The translations under genes were made by a program, and so were the position numbers. The notes under the pieces are model-generated. The model did not search any database, was not told the origin of the DNA, and saw nothing but the letters and a program-made list of their open reading frames with translations. This document shows, piece by piece, positions 26,341 to 34,243 of a stretch of 64,000 nt of DNA. The DNA is from Hymenobacter fodinae (GTDB taxonomy: Bacteria; Bacteroidota; Bacteroidia; Cytophagales; Hymenobacteraceae). The DNA is taken from NCBI RefSeq assembly GCF_004745825.1, contig NZ_SRLA01000002.1:1488001-1552000 (forward strand), given 5' to 3'. Numbering within the stretch: the stretch's first letter is position 1; each line of letters opens with the position of its first letter.

Positions 26341-27948
26341 GTGTCTCTCACAGTAGAACCTCAAGCCTATTTACAGGCTCCCACCACCAGCACCCCTTGT
26401 GCTGGCGCTTCCGAAGCTACCAACACGGCTGTGCACCTGGCGCCGCCCGTTGCTTCGCAGCCCCGTACTTCATACGCTAACATTGTTCTTCCCGGCGACT
26501 TTCCTGACCCCACCATCGCCCAGATCGGCGACACGTACTGGGCCAGCGCAACTTCGGCTGAGTGGGGCCCGGTGTTTCCGCTGTTCAAGTCAACCAATCT
26601 GGTTGATTGGGAGCTGGTAAGCCACGTATTCCCCACCGCCGAGTCGCTGCCCGAGTGGGCCGGAACCAACTTCTGGGCTCCAGAGATTTTCCACGAAAAC
26701 GGGAAGACCTACCTATACTATACTGCCCGGCAAAAGGGCAAAAAAGGGCGCTTAGCCATTGGAGTAGCCAGCGCCGATAGCCCCGAAGGCCCGTACACCG
26801 ACCACGGCTTCTTGGTAGCCCAGCGCTACGGCTCCATCGATGGCTTCCCCATGCGCGATGAGCACGGCAAGCTGTACTTGGTGTGGAAGGAAGATGGCAA
26901 CGCCTTCAAAAAGCCTACACCCATCTATGCCCAGCGTATCAATGACACGCACACGGCTCTGGTTGGCAAAAAGGTAGAACTGTTCCGCAACGACCCCACT
27001 TCCTGGGAGGGCTGCTTGGTAGAAGGCTCGGCCATCATCCGGCACGAGGAGTATTTCTACATGTTCTACGCTGGCAATGGCTGCTGCGGTAAGTGCTGCA
27101 CCTACGCCACCGGGGTAGCCCGTGCCAAGAGCCTGCTAGGCCCCTGGGAGAAATGCCCGCAGAACCCGGTGCTCAAGAAAAACGCCACCTGGAAATGCCC
27201 CGGTCACGGTACCGTAGCCCAGTATGAGGGCCGTTGGCTCTTGCTGCACCACGCTTATTACAACCAGAGCCACGAGTTTGTGGGCCGTCAGGGCATCCTC
27301 AGCGAGTTCACTTTCAACGAGGAAGGCTGGCCGGAGTTTGAGGGCAACAGCCCCCAGGCTGCTCCGCTCAAAGATGTGAGCGTGCTCAACATCACGGAGA
27401 ACTTTGAAGGCAACACGCTGGCGGGCAGCTGGCAGTGGCCCATTGGCCGTCAGCCGGAAGTAGGCGTGAGTGACGGGCAGCTGCTGCTGACGGCCGAGGC
27501 TACTGGCCTAGGCGCTATTGTAGCACAGCGCACCTTCACAGCCACTTATAAGGCTACTACCTCATTGGCTGCCTCGTCTTTGGAGCCGGGCACCTTCGCG
27601 GGTCTCTGCGCCATCGGTGACCCTGACAACGCGCTGGCCCTGGTAACCGGCGACAACTCCCTGCAGGTGTGGCACGTGAAAGGTGGCCAGCATCAGACTC
27701 TGTCTAAGATAGACCTCCCGAATTGCCAGACGCTGAACTTGCGCCTCGAAGCGTGGGGAGGACAGCGTTTCCGCTTCACCTATAATATCGATGGCTCGGC
27801 GTGGCAGCCAGTCGTGCTGGATAGCTTTGCCCTCAACGGCGAGTACCTCCCCCCATGGGACCGGGGAGTGCGGGTAGGCCTCTTGGCACAGGGCACGTCC
27901 TCAGCCATGGTAGCCTTTAACAATTTTACTATCCGCAACCAGCGCTAG
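26341..27948 (+). CDS. Family 43 glycoside hydrolase with C-terminal lectin-like domain
   Basis: A 535-residue enzyme, probably an arabinofuranosidase or xylosidase. The five-bladed propeller (residues about 45-345) begins at GDFPDPTIAQIGDTYWA, with the catalytic-base aspartate in FPDP; IDGFPMRDEHGKLYLVW carries the pKa-modulating aspartate region, and CLVEGSAIIRHEEYFYMFYAG the general-acid glutamate. KCPGHGTVAQYEGRWLLLHHAY holds the conserved histidine. Residues about 350-535 form a concanavalin-like sandwich typical of this group. The start is a GTG; no in-frame ATG precedes the catalytic domain, and no signal peptide is seen, so the enzyme may be cytoplasmic or the start may be further upstream. 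Monocistronic, with a terminator downstream. Confidence 0.85.
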   Translation: MSLTVEPQAYLQAPTTSTPCAGASEATNTAVHLAPPVASQPRTSYANIVLPGDFPDPTIAQIGDTYWASATSAEWGPVFPLFKSTNLVDWELVSHVFPTAESLPEWAGTNFWAPEIFHENGKTYLYYTARQKGKKGRLAIGVASADSPEGPYTDHGFLVAQRYGSIDGFPMRDEHGKLYLVWKEDGNAFKKPTPIYAQRINDTHTALVGKKVELFRNDPTSWEGCLVEGSAIIRHEEYFYMFYAGNGCCGKCCTYATGVARAKSLLGPWEKCPQNPVLKKNATWKCPGHGTVAQYEGRWLLLHHAYYNQSHEFVGRQGILSEFTFNEEGWPEFEGNSPQAAPLKDVSVLNITENFEGNTLAGSWQWPIGRQPEVGVSDGQLLLTAEATGLGAIVAQRTFTATYKATTSLAASSLEPGTFAGLCAIGDPDNALALVTGDNSLQVWHVKGGQHQTLSKIDLPNCQTLNLRLEAWGGQRFRFTYNIDGSAWQPVVLDSFALNGEYLPPWDRGVRVGLLAQGTSSAMVAFNNFTIRNQR

Positions 27949-27982
27949 GCCACTTCAAAGAAGCTAGCTCAGGGAGCAGCGC

Positions 27983-28020
27983 ACACAGCCCCGGTAAGCA
28001 TTTGCTTGCCGGGGCTGTGT
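27983..28020 (+). terminator. Terminator of the GH43 gene
   Basis: An 18-bp stem (27983-28000 with 28003-28020, one wobble) around a TT loop, followed by CATTT. It begins 34 bases after the GH43 stop. Confidence 0.8.
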
Positions 28021-28061
28021 CATTTACGGCTACCCTACTGACTTCATATTTTCGAACAGCC

Positions 28062-28077
28062 TGTCCATTTTCGGACA
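28062..28077. promoter_or_regulatory. Upstream activator site, efflux operon 1
   Basis: TGTCCATTTTCGGACA is an inverted repeat with half-sites TGTCC and GGACA. Its reverse complement differs by one base from the site at 32688-32703. It starts exactly 81 bases before the sigma-54-like promoter, a normal place for an NtrC-type enhancer. Confidence 0.6.
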
Positions 28078-28142
28078 TATTTAGATGAATAGTAGATGTG
28101 TTTTATGTGCATAAGTAGTTAAAAAATAACAAGTTATAGATA

Positions 28143-28158
28143 TGGCATACTGCTTGGC
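28143..28158 (+). promoter_or_regulatory. Sigma-54-like promoter, efflux operon 1
   Basis: TGGCATACTGCTTGGC compares with the sigma-54 consensus TGGCAC-N5-TTGCW; the -24 element is well conserved and the -12 element has GG where GC is usual. The second operon has the same form at 32769-32784. The start of transcription would be near 28170, downstream of the ATG at 28162, which rules that codon out. Confidence 0.55.
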
Positions 28159-28185
28159 TAGATGTATGGGAAACCCTATTCTTCC

Positions 28186-28201
28186 TGTACGAAAATGGAC
28201 A
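28186..28201. promoter_or_regulatory. Second operator copy overlapping the membrane fusion protein start
   Basis: TGTACGAAAATGGACA is 15/16 identical to the reverse complement of the site at 28062-28077. It lies 43 bases past the sigma-54-like element and contains the start codon (28195-28197), so a bound protein would block translation initiation or transcript elongation. Confidence 0.55.
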
Positions 28202-29442
28202 GAGCTATACCTAATGCCACCCTTGTTCGCCGTCAGCGCCGCCGCTGGTTGCTGGGAGCCGGGGCCCTGCTTTTAGTTGCCGTAGGCCTGTTAGCCTTCC
28301 GGACCGTGCTTCAGCCTCGCTTGCAGAGCGGTTCTTTCCTGACGGCCACCGCGGAGCTGGGCGATGTAGAAGCCTCGCTTATGGCGGCGGGCGTTATAAT
28401 TCCAGCCCACGAGGCGGTAATCACTAGTCCTATTCAGAGCACCATCCGGCGGGTAGCCGTAGCGGTGGGCAGCAAGGTGCAACCCGGGCAAACCATTCTG
28501 GAGCTGGATAAAGAGCTGACGAACACGGCGCTGGCCAAGCTGCAGGATGAGCAGCAGCAAAACCGCAATAAAAACGGCCAGCTGCAGCTCACGCTGGAAA
28601 AAGCCCTCAACGACCTCCGCTCCCAAGAGCAAGTGCAGCAAGTGAAAGTGCGGAGCCTGCAGTCGGCGCTGCGCGATGAGCAGTACCTGCTGAAGATCGG
28701 GGGCGGCACTTCCGAGAGCGTGCGTCAAGCCGAGCTAAACCTGAAAGTAGCGCAACTGGAGTTGCAGCGTTTGGGCGAGCAAATCCGCAACCAGCGGGCC
28801 GCCAACGCCGCCGATGTGCGGGAGCTAGGCTTCACCATGCAGATTCAGGACCGCAGCATTGCTGAGCTGGCTGGCAAGCTCGCGCAGGCCAACATCAGCA
28901 GCCAGCAGCCCGGCGTGCTCACCTGGGTGAAAGACGACTTAGGCACCACCGTGCAGGCCGGCGACGCCCTCGCCCGTGTAGCCGACCTCAGCCACTTCCG
29001 AGTGCGCGCCACCATCTCCGATACCTACGCCGATGCCCTGCACCCCGGCGACCCGGTCGTGGTTCGCATCAACGGCACCGATTTGCGCGGCACCATCAGC
29101 ACGGTGAGCCCAGCCGTGGAAAAGGGAGTAGTTACATTTTATGCGGCGCTAGGCCAGGACAATCACCCCGCGCTACGCTCCAATCTGCGGGCCGATGTAT
29201 TTGTGGTGACCAAAGCCCTGCACAAGGTGGTGCGTGTGAAAAACGGGCCTTTCTACCAGGGGGGCCAAGAGCAGCCTGTGTTTGTGGTGCAGGGGGGCAA
29301 AGCCGTACGCCGAACGGTCCAGTTCGGTGACAGCAACTTCGACTACGTGCAGGTAATCAGTGGCCTAGCGCCCGGTGAAGAGGTCATCGTGTCGGATATG
29401 AAGGACCACGTGGATACGCCGGAACTCACCATTTCTAATTAA
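28195..29442 (+). CDS. Membrane fusion protein (HlyD/MacA family)
   Basis: A 415-residue periplasmic adaptor of a tripartite efflux pump. A basic N-terminus (VRRQRRRW) leads into a membrane anchor LLGAGALLLVAVGLLAF. The lipoyl halves surround a coiled-coil hairpin: PIQSTIRRVAVAVGSKVQPGQTILELD, then a long heptad region (LQDEQQQNRNKNGQLQLTLEKAL to AELAGKLAQANISS), and GVLTWVKDDLGTTVQAGDALARVADLS. Barrel and membrane-proximal domains follow (HPGDPVVVRINGTDLRGTISTVS; GLAPGEEVIVSDM). The ATG at 28195 is chosen because the predicted sigma-54 transcript starts after the upstream ATG at 28162. First gene of the operon with a serine hydrolase and TolC. Confidence 0.88.
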   Translation: MDRAIPNATLVRRQRRRWLLGAGALLLVAVGLLAFRTVLQPRLQSGSFLTATAELGDVEASLMAAGVIIPAHEAVITSPIQSTIRRVAVAVGSKVQPGQTILELDKELTNTALAKLQDEQQQNRNKNGQLQLTLEKALNDLRSQEQVQQVKVRSLQSALRDEQYLLKIGGGTSESVRQAELNLKVAQLELQRLGEQIRNQRAANAADVRELGFTMQIQDRSIAELAGKLAQANISSQQPGVLTWVKDDLGTTVQAGDALARVADLSHFRVRATISDTYADALHPGDPVVVRINGTDLRGTISTVSPAVEKGVVTFYAALGQDNHPALRSNLRADVFVVTKALHKVVRVKNGPFYQGGQEQPVFVVQGGKAVRRTVQFGDSNFDYVQVISGLAPGEEVIVSDMKDHVDTPELTISN

Positions 29443-29494
29443 GCCAACCAGCCACTCAATCAATACATCTTCCTACCATTTATTTCTACTCATC

Positions 29495-30982
29495 ATGCTG
29501 TATCTCCGCAACTTATCCGCCGCAGTAATTCTATCTGGCTCCTTGTTACACGGCGCAATGGCTCAAACCCAAGCACCTAGGTTCGCTTCTTACCAGCAGT
29601 TCAATGACTCCCTGATTGCCCAATACAACCGCAATGATTTTGCAGCATCGGAGGCGTATAGGAGCGCAGCACTGTGGCAATTGGAGCCAGCCGGAAGCAT
29701 GACCAAGTACCTGGCGGGCTTGAAGGAAAAAACCGGCCGGATTGTAGCCACTGTTGCGCTAAAAGAACAAGGCAAGCGCCACGAGTTTGAGTGGAAAGGC
29801 GAGAAGCAGAACCTGCGGGTAGCGTTGATTTCGTCAACGCCGGGTGTCCTTGATGATTATACCATTTCAGACTTCATTGCGCAGCCCAACCAACGTACGG
29901 CCCCGGCCCTAACCGACAACCGACTGCAAACCTCCTTGGATGCGGCCGTGCACCGCGCTGCTACGCTTTACATGCAGCATCCGGATGTGGCGGGTCTTTC
30001 TATTGGTGTGTATCAGCAAGGCAAAATGTCCTTCTACAACTACGGTGAAGTAGAAAAGGGCTCTAGGAAGCTGCCCACTGCCAACACTTTTTACGACATG
30101 GGTTCCGTGGCAAAAACCTTTGTTGGGACGCTGTTGGCTCAAGCCGTGCTAGACAAGAAGCTGCGGCTGAATGATGATATCCGGCAGTACTTACCGGGGC
30201 AGTACCCTAACCTGTCCTACGAAGGTCAGCCCATTCGAGTAGTAGACCTAGCTAACCATACCTCCGGCATGCCCGGCACAGCCCAGGTGTATAGCCCAGC
30301 CCGAAAGGAATGGCAAAACAACCTGAGCCTGGTGGAAAGAACGGCTTACTACAACAAGTATTCCGCCGACAGCCTGCTGCACGACATGCACGCTTTCCAG
30401 CTGGCTACGCGGCCGGGCACTATATACCGCTACAGCGGTACGGCCATGCTGGTGCTCCAACTGATTCTGGAGCGCGTGTACCAGCAGCCCTACGAGCAGC
30501 TCGTGACAAAGTATGTGCAGAAGCGCTTTGGCATGTCTGACACTAAGCGCGTGCTTTCGGCCGCTGAGCACCAGCGCTATGCCACGGGCTATGATAGCCG
30601 CCAGAAACCCCAGCAGCACCCTAACTACACCGGCTATTGGGGTGGGCCAAACCTCAGCTCAACGGCCGCTGACCTGCTTAAATACGCCGCAGCCAACCTC
30701 AAAGAGCAAGAGCCCGCTGTACGCCTCGCGCATCAGCGGACCAGCGGCCCTGAGTCAGCAGTAGGCATGGGGCTGGGCTGGATGCTTGATACCGACGGTA
30801 ACGGCCAACAGCGCATTTCCCATAACGGCCAGTCTATTGGCTTCAACACGCGCTTTGTGCTGTACCCCGAGCAGGACTTGGGCATTGTGCTGCTGGTGAA
30901 TGAAAACATCAGCCAGAGCCGCCTGACTGAGATGGAACAGTTCCTGAAGCAAGAGCTACCCGCGCGGGCTCAACTAAAGTAG
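29495..30982 (+). CDS. Exported serine hydrolase, class C beta-lactamase family
   Basis: A 495-residue exported protein with signal peptide LSAAVILSGSLLHGAMAQ. Residues about 30-130 form a small DUF3887-like domain (FNDSLIAQYNRNDFAASEAYRSA ... GRIVATVALKEQGKRHEFEWKG-type). The beta-lactamase-like domain starts near residue 145: SIGVYQQGKMSFYNYGEVEKG, then the SxxK motif with nucleophile Ser204 and Lys207 in GSVAKTFVG, NHTSGMPG, the YxN position as YSG in YRYSGTAML, and HNG in place of the KTG motif. It may be a peptidase or esterase rather than a lactamase. Placement between adaptor and TolC genes is unusual and implies a role with the pump, such as modifying its cargo. Confidence 0.82.
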   Translation: MLYLRNLSAAVILSGSLLHGAMAQTQAPRFASYQQFNDSLIAQYNRNDFAASEAYRSAALWQLEPAGSMTKYLAGLKEKTGRIVATVALKEQGKRHEFEWKGEKQNLRVALISSTPGVLDDYTISDFIAQPNQRTAPALTDNRLQTSLDAAVHRAATLYMQHPDVAGLSIGVYQQGKMSFYNYGEVEKGSRKLPTANTFYDMGSVAKTFVGTLLAQAVLDKKLRLNDDIRQYLPGQYPNLSYEGQPIRVVDLANHTSGMPGTAQVYSPARKEWQNNLSLVERTAYYNKYSADSLLHDMHAFQLATRPGTIYRYSGTAMLVLQLILERVYQQPYEQLVTKYVQKRFGMSDTKRVLSAAEHQRYATGYDSRQKPQQHPNYTGYWGGPNLSSTAADLLKYAAANLKEQEPAVRLAHQRTSGPESAVGMGLGWMLDTDGNGQQRISHNGQSIGFNTRFVLYPEQDLGIVLLVNENISQSRLTEMEQFLKQELPARAQLK

Positions 30983-31044
30983 GTGCGCACAGTGCGCTAG
31001 GCCACTCCCCCTTTCGATACGTGTTGAATAAAATTCTTCGAGCT

Positions 31045-32511
31045 ATGAAGCCCCTCATGTGCCTGTTGTTTCTGCTGCCTGGATGGCTCCAGCAACCAGT
31101 CGCCGCCCAAACTCAGCCTACCCCAGCGCCCCTAACGTTGGAGCAGGTTATCAACGTGGCCCTAGGCCAGTCGGCGGTGGCCAGGCAAACCCAAACCACC
31201 CGCGACAAAAGCTACTGGGAGTGGCGCACCTACCAGGCCAACTATCGCCCCCAGCTAGGCCTGCAGGGCACGCTGCCGGGCTTCAGTAGGGCCGTTACGC
31301 CCGTTGTGCAGCCCGATGGTACTACCGATTTCCGGGCCGTGCGCATCAACAACTCTAACCTAGCCATGACGGTTACCCAAAATATTGGGCTCACGGGCGG
31401 GCAGGTGTTTGTGGCCTCGGAGGTGCAGCGCTTCGATGACTTCAATGGGCGGCTGAAGCGCTACAACAACCAGCCCGTGGCTTTGGGTCTGACGCAACCT
31501 ATCGGGATGTTCAATAGTCTGAAATGGGCCCGCCAAATTGAGCCCTTGCGCTACCAGGAAAGCCAGCGCCAGTACGTGGAGGAGCGCGAAGGCATCGCCC
31601 AGCGCATTACGGAGCTGTATTTTGATGTGCTGCAGCAACAGGTAAACGCCGAGGTAGCTAGCCAAAACGTACGGGCCAACGAGGAACTGCTGCGGATAGG
31701 GAAGGAGCGCTACCAATTGGGCCGCCTCTCGCAAAGTGACTTGCTGCGGCTAGAGCTAAACCTGCTCAATGCCCGCCAAGCCATGGCCCAGGGCCAGCTC
31801 GATGCGGAGAATGCCGCCGTCAGCTTGCAAAGCTACACTGGCCTACGAGCTGCCGAGCTGCGCCTCACCATTCCCAGCGCTGCCCCGCGCCTGGTGGTGC
31901 CCGCCGAGCTAGCCTTGGCTCAGGCCCGGCAGAACCGGAGCGTGGTGCTGGCGTTTCAGCGACGCTTGCTGCTAGCAGAGCGGGAGGTGGCTCTGGCGCG
32001 TGGCACCACTGGCCTACAGGCTTCGCTGTCGGCTAACCTGGGGTATGTGAACCAGGCCGGCAACCTTTGGGATACCTACGCCGCCCTGCAAAATCAACAG
32101 CAAGTGCGCCTTACGTTTGCGCTGCCTTTAGTGGACTGGGGCCGGCAGAAATCCATTGTAAAGACTGCGGAACTCACCCGCCAGCAAGCCCAAATTGATG
32201 TGGCGCAGGAGGAGGCCGTGTTCGAGCAAAATGTGCAGGTGCAAGCCACGCAGCTTAGCACTCTCAGCCAGCAGTTAGACCTAGCCGCCCGCGCCGATTC
32301 GCTGGCGCAGCAGCGCTACAACATTGCCCAGGCTACCTACAAAGTGGGGCGCATCAGCCTTACCGACCTGACCATTGCCTCCAACGAGAAAGACCAGGCC
32401 CGGCGCGCGTACATTTTGGCGCTACGGGCCGCCTGGGTAGCCCATTACCGGATACGGGCACTCACACTCTATGATTTTGAGCGTCAAGTGCCTATTGTGG
32501 CGGCTAACTAA
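31045..32511 (+). CDS. TolC family outer-membrane efflux protein
   Basis: A 488-residue protein. MKPLMCLLFLLPGWLQQPVAAQ is a signal peptide, which favours the ATG at 31045 over a GTG at 31021. The OEP repeats follow: APLTLEQVINVALGQSAVARQ, two long coiled-coil hairpins (QRITELYFDVLQQQVNAEVASQNVRANEELL; RQAMAQGQLDAENAAVSLQSY) and, in the second half, LAREVALARG-like and QQRYNIAQATYKVGRISLTDLTIASNEKDQARRAYI. In a trimer this forms the channel crossing the outer membrane. It is the last gene of operon 1 and is followed by a terminator. Confidence 0.9.
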   Translation: MKPLMCLLFLLPGWLQQPVAAQTQPTPAPLTLEQVINVALGQSAVARQTQTTRDKSYWEWRTYQANYRPQLGLQGTLPGFSRAVTPVVQPDGTTDFRAVRINNSNLAMTVTQNIGLTGGQVFVASEVQRFDDFNGRLKRYNNQPVALGLTQPIGMFNSLKWARQIEPLRYQESQRQYVEEREGIAQRITELYFDVLQQQVNAEVASQNVRANEELLRIGKERYQLGRLSQSDLLRLELNLLNARQAMAQGQLDAENAAVSLQSYTGLRAAELRLTIPSAAPRLVVPAELALAQARQNRSVVLAFQRRLLLAEREVALARGTTGLQASLSANLGYVNQAGNLWDTYAALQNQQQVRLTFALPLVDWGRQKSIVKTAELTRQQAQIDVAQEEAVFEQNVQVQATQLSTLSQQLDLAARADSLAQQRYNIAQATYKVGRISLTDLTIASNEKDQARRAYILALRAAWVAHYRIRALTLYDFERQVPIVAAN

Positions 32512-32538
32512 ACCTGCATTTCACGGCTGAAACTGATT

Positions 32539-32570
32539 AACTGCCTCGTGGCTCTTGCTGCGAGGCAGTT
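32539..32570 (+). terminator. Terminator after the TolC gene
   Basis: AACTGCCTCG pairs with CGAGGCAGTT around a 12-base loop and is followed by GTGCTTT. It cleanly separates operon 1 from the promoter of operon 2. Confidence 0.75.
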
Positions 32571-32687
32571 GTGCTTTCTAGGCCTAGCTGATACGGTGAA
32601 CTTCTGCTGCACAAAGCACCCAATTGGCCTACAAACGGACTAGCCCTATTTCGCAATCCTTCGGCACCTCACCAGGAATGAACACCC

Positions 32688-32703
32688 TGTCCGGAAATGG
32701 ACA
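32688..32703. promoter_or_regulatory. Upstream activator site, efflux operon 2
   Basis: TGTCCGGAAATGGACA, half-sites TGTCC and GGACA, starts exactly 81 bases before the sigma-54-like promoter at 32769, matching the geometry at operon 1. Confidence 0.6.
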
Positions 32704-32768
32704 GCTTTTGATGAGGATTGATTTTGATATATGTGGTTAAATAGTTGATTATTAATATTTTAATCAAT

Positions 32769-32784
32769 TGGCATGACGCTTGGC
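32769..32784 (+). promoter_or_regulatory. Sigma-54-like promoter, efflux operon 2
   Basis: TGGCATGACGCTTGGC shares the TGGCAT-N5-TTGGC form of the operon 1 promoter. The sequence between activator site and promoter is AT-rich in both cases, as expected where DNA must bend. Confidence 0.55.
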
Positions 32785-32811
32785 TTATTCTCCATAGCGG
32801 TAGTGGCCTAG

Positions 32812-32827
32812 TGCCCAAAACCGGACA
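32812..32827. promoter_or_regulatory. Downstream operator copy, efflux operon 2
   Basis: TGCCCAAAACCGGACA matches the TGTCC-N6-GGACA pattern with one half-site mismatch and lies 43 bases past the sigma-54-like element, exactly as at operon 1. Confidence 0.45.
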
Positions 32828-32868
32828 ACCTTTTTCGCAGCCTTCCTCAACTCTTCTTCGCTCTGCTC

Positions 32869-33612
32869 ATGGAAAACATGCTCACCCAAACGGCCGCGCG
32901 GCCACTACCCACCGGTGCTCCCCTGACGGCTACCAGCCAGCCAGTTATTCACCTCCGCGACATCGAGAAGGTGTACCAAACCAAAACCATCGAGACGGTA
33001 GCCCTGAATCGGGTAAATCTCACCATCAACAAAGGCGAATTTGTTTCCATCATGGGTCCCTCGGGCTGCGGTAAATCAACCTTGCTCAGCATCATTGGCC
33101 TGCTCGATGAGCCTACCAGCGGCGTAATTGAGCTAGATGGCCGCCCGGTGCAGTCGTACTCCGATAAGGAATTGGCCTACCTGCGCAACCAGAAAATCGG
33201 GTTCGTATTTCAGAGCTACCACCTTATCAACGACCTCTCGGTGCTGGATAACGTGGAGCTACCCCTGCTGTACCGCGCTGGGGTGGGCGGCAAGGAGCGG
33301 CGGGAGCGGGCCTACGCTGCCCTCGATAAAGTGGGCCTGAGCGCCCGCACCAACCATTTTCCCAGCCAGCTGTCGGGTGGGCAGCGCCAGCGCGTAGCCA
33401 TTGCCCGGGCCTTAGCCGGTCGCCCCGAAATCATTCTCGCCGACGAGCCCACCGGTAACCTCGACTCAGTGATGGGAGAGGAGATTATGGACTTGCTTCT
33501 GGGCCTGAACCAGCAGGAGGGAACCACCATCGTGATGGTAACCCACGACGAGCAGCAGGCACACAAAACGCAGCGCCTCATCCGCTTTTTCGATGGCAGC
33601 CAAGTGAGCTAG
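32869..33612 (+). CDS. ABC transporter ATP-binding protein (MacB/LolD type)
   Basis: A 247-residue ATPase that powers the two FtsX-type permeases encoded downstream. After a 25-residue leader, IHLRDIEKVYQTKTIETVALNRVNLTI starts the fold. Walker A is GPSGCGKST, the Q-loop is GFVFQSYHLI, the signature is LSGGQRQRVAIARALA, Walker B is ILADEPTGNLDS and the switch histidine is in VMVTHDEQ. This is the MacB/LolD subclass, which drives periplasmic permease motion rather than substrate transport through the membrane. It is the first gene of operon 2; the 43-base gap to the sigma factor gene suggests co-transcription. Confidence 0.92.
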   Translation: MENMLTQTAARPLPTGAPLTATSQPVIHLRDIEKVYQTKTIETVALNRVNLTINKGEFVSIMGPSGCGKSTLLSIIGLLDEPTSGVIELDGRPVQSYSDKELAYLRNQKIGFVFQSYHLINDLSVLDNVELPLLYRAGVGGKERRERAYAALDKVGLSARTNHFPSQLSGGQRQRVAIARALAGRPEIILADEPTGNLDSVMGEEIMDLLLGLNQQEGTTIVMVTHDEQQAHKTQRLIRFFDGSQVS

Positions 33613-33655
33613 GCCCGAGTAGCCAGATTTAGTTGACAGCTTTCTCTTCTGAGTT

Positions 33656-34243
33656 ATGAAAACGCTCACCTTTCCTCTTGCTGATGCTGAACTAGTTGCC
33701 GCCTGTGCTCAAGGCAATGCCGCGGCCCAAGAGCAGCTCTACCACCGCTTTGCCCCCAAGATGCTAGGCCTGTGCCTGCGCTACGTGCGGCACGAGTTTG
33801 ATGCTGAAGATGTGCTGGCACGGGGCTTCGTGAAAGTATTCCGGTGCCTAGGCCAGTACGAGGGCAAGGGCAGCCTGGAGGGGTGGGTACGCAGCATTAT
33901 GGTGCGTGAAGCCCTAAGCTGCCTACGCCGCCGCGAGTCGTTGACCATCAGCCTGGAAGACTGCCACACCGGTCACCTGGCCACCGGGTTGCCCAGCGCC
34001 GATGTAGAGCTGCAGGCCGCCGACCTGCTCCGACTGGTGCAGGAACTGCCCACCGGCTACCGGACCGTGTTCAACCTCTGCGCCCTGGAAGGCTATACGC
34101 ACCCCGAGGCCGCTGCACTACTCGGTATTTCGGAGGGTACCAGCAAGTCGCAGCTCAGTAAGGCCCGCGCGGTGCTGCAACGGCAGGTGGCTGCCCTTCA
34201 CTCTTCCTTTTCTACTTCCTACTCTCACGCTCATGTTGCTTAG
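33656..34243 (+). CDS. ECF-type RNA polymerase sigma factor
   Basis: A 195-residue sigma-70 family protein. Region 2 spans residues about 15-85 (DAELVAACAQGNAAAQEQLYHRFAPKMLGLCLRYVR, EFDAEDVLARGFVKVFRCLGQY), and region 4 residues about 120-180 (LPTGYRTVFNLCALEGYTHPEAAALLGISEGTSKSQLSKARAVLQ). No anti-sigma factor is adjacent: upstream is the ABC ATPase and downstream, overlapping by 11 bases, the first permease. A sigma factor inside an efflux operon is unusual. It may spread the response to other genes once the sigma-54 operon is on. Its own target promoters cannot be guessed from the window. Confidence 0.88.
   Translation: MKTLTFPLADAELVAACAQGNAAAQEQLYHRFAPKMLGLCLRYVRHEFDAEDVLARGFVKVFRCLGQYEGKGSLEGWVRSIMVREALSCLRRRESLTISLEDCHTGHLATGLPSADVELQAADLLRLVQELPTGYRTVFNLCALEGYTHPEAAALLGISEGTSKSQLSKARAVLQRQVAALHSSFSTSYSHAHVA

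Noticed and set aside
28162..28194. Upstream ATG for the membrane fusion protein
   Set aside because: It lies before the predicted sigma-54 transcription start and would add 11 residues without a membrane-protein pattern.
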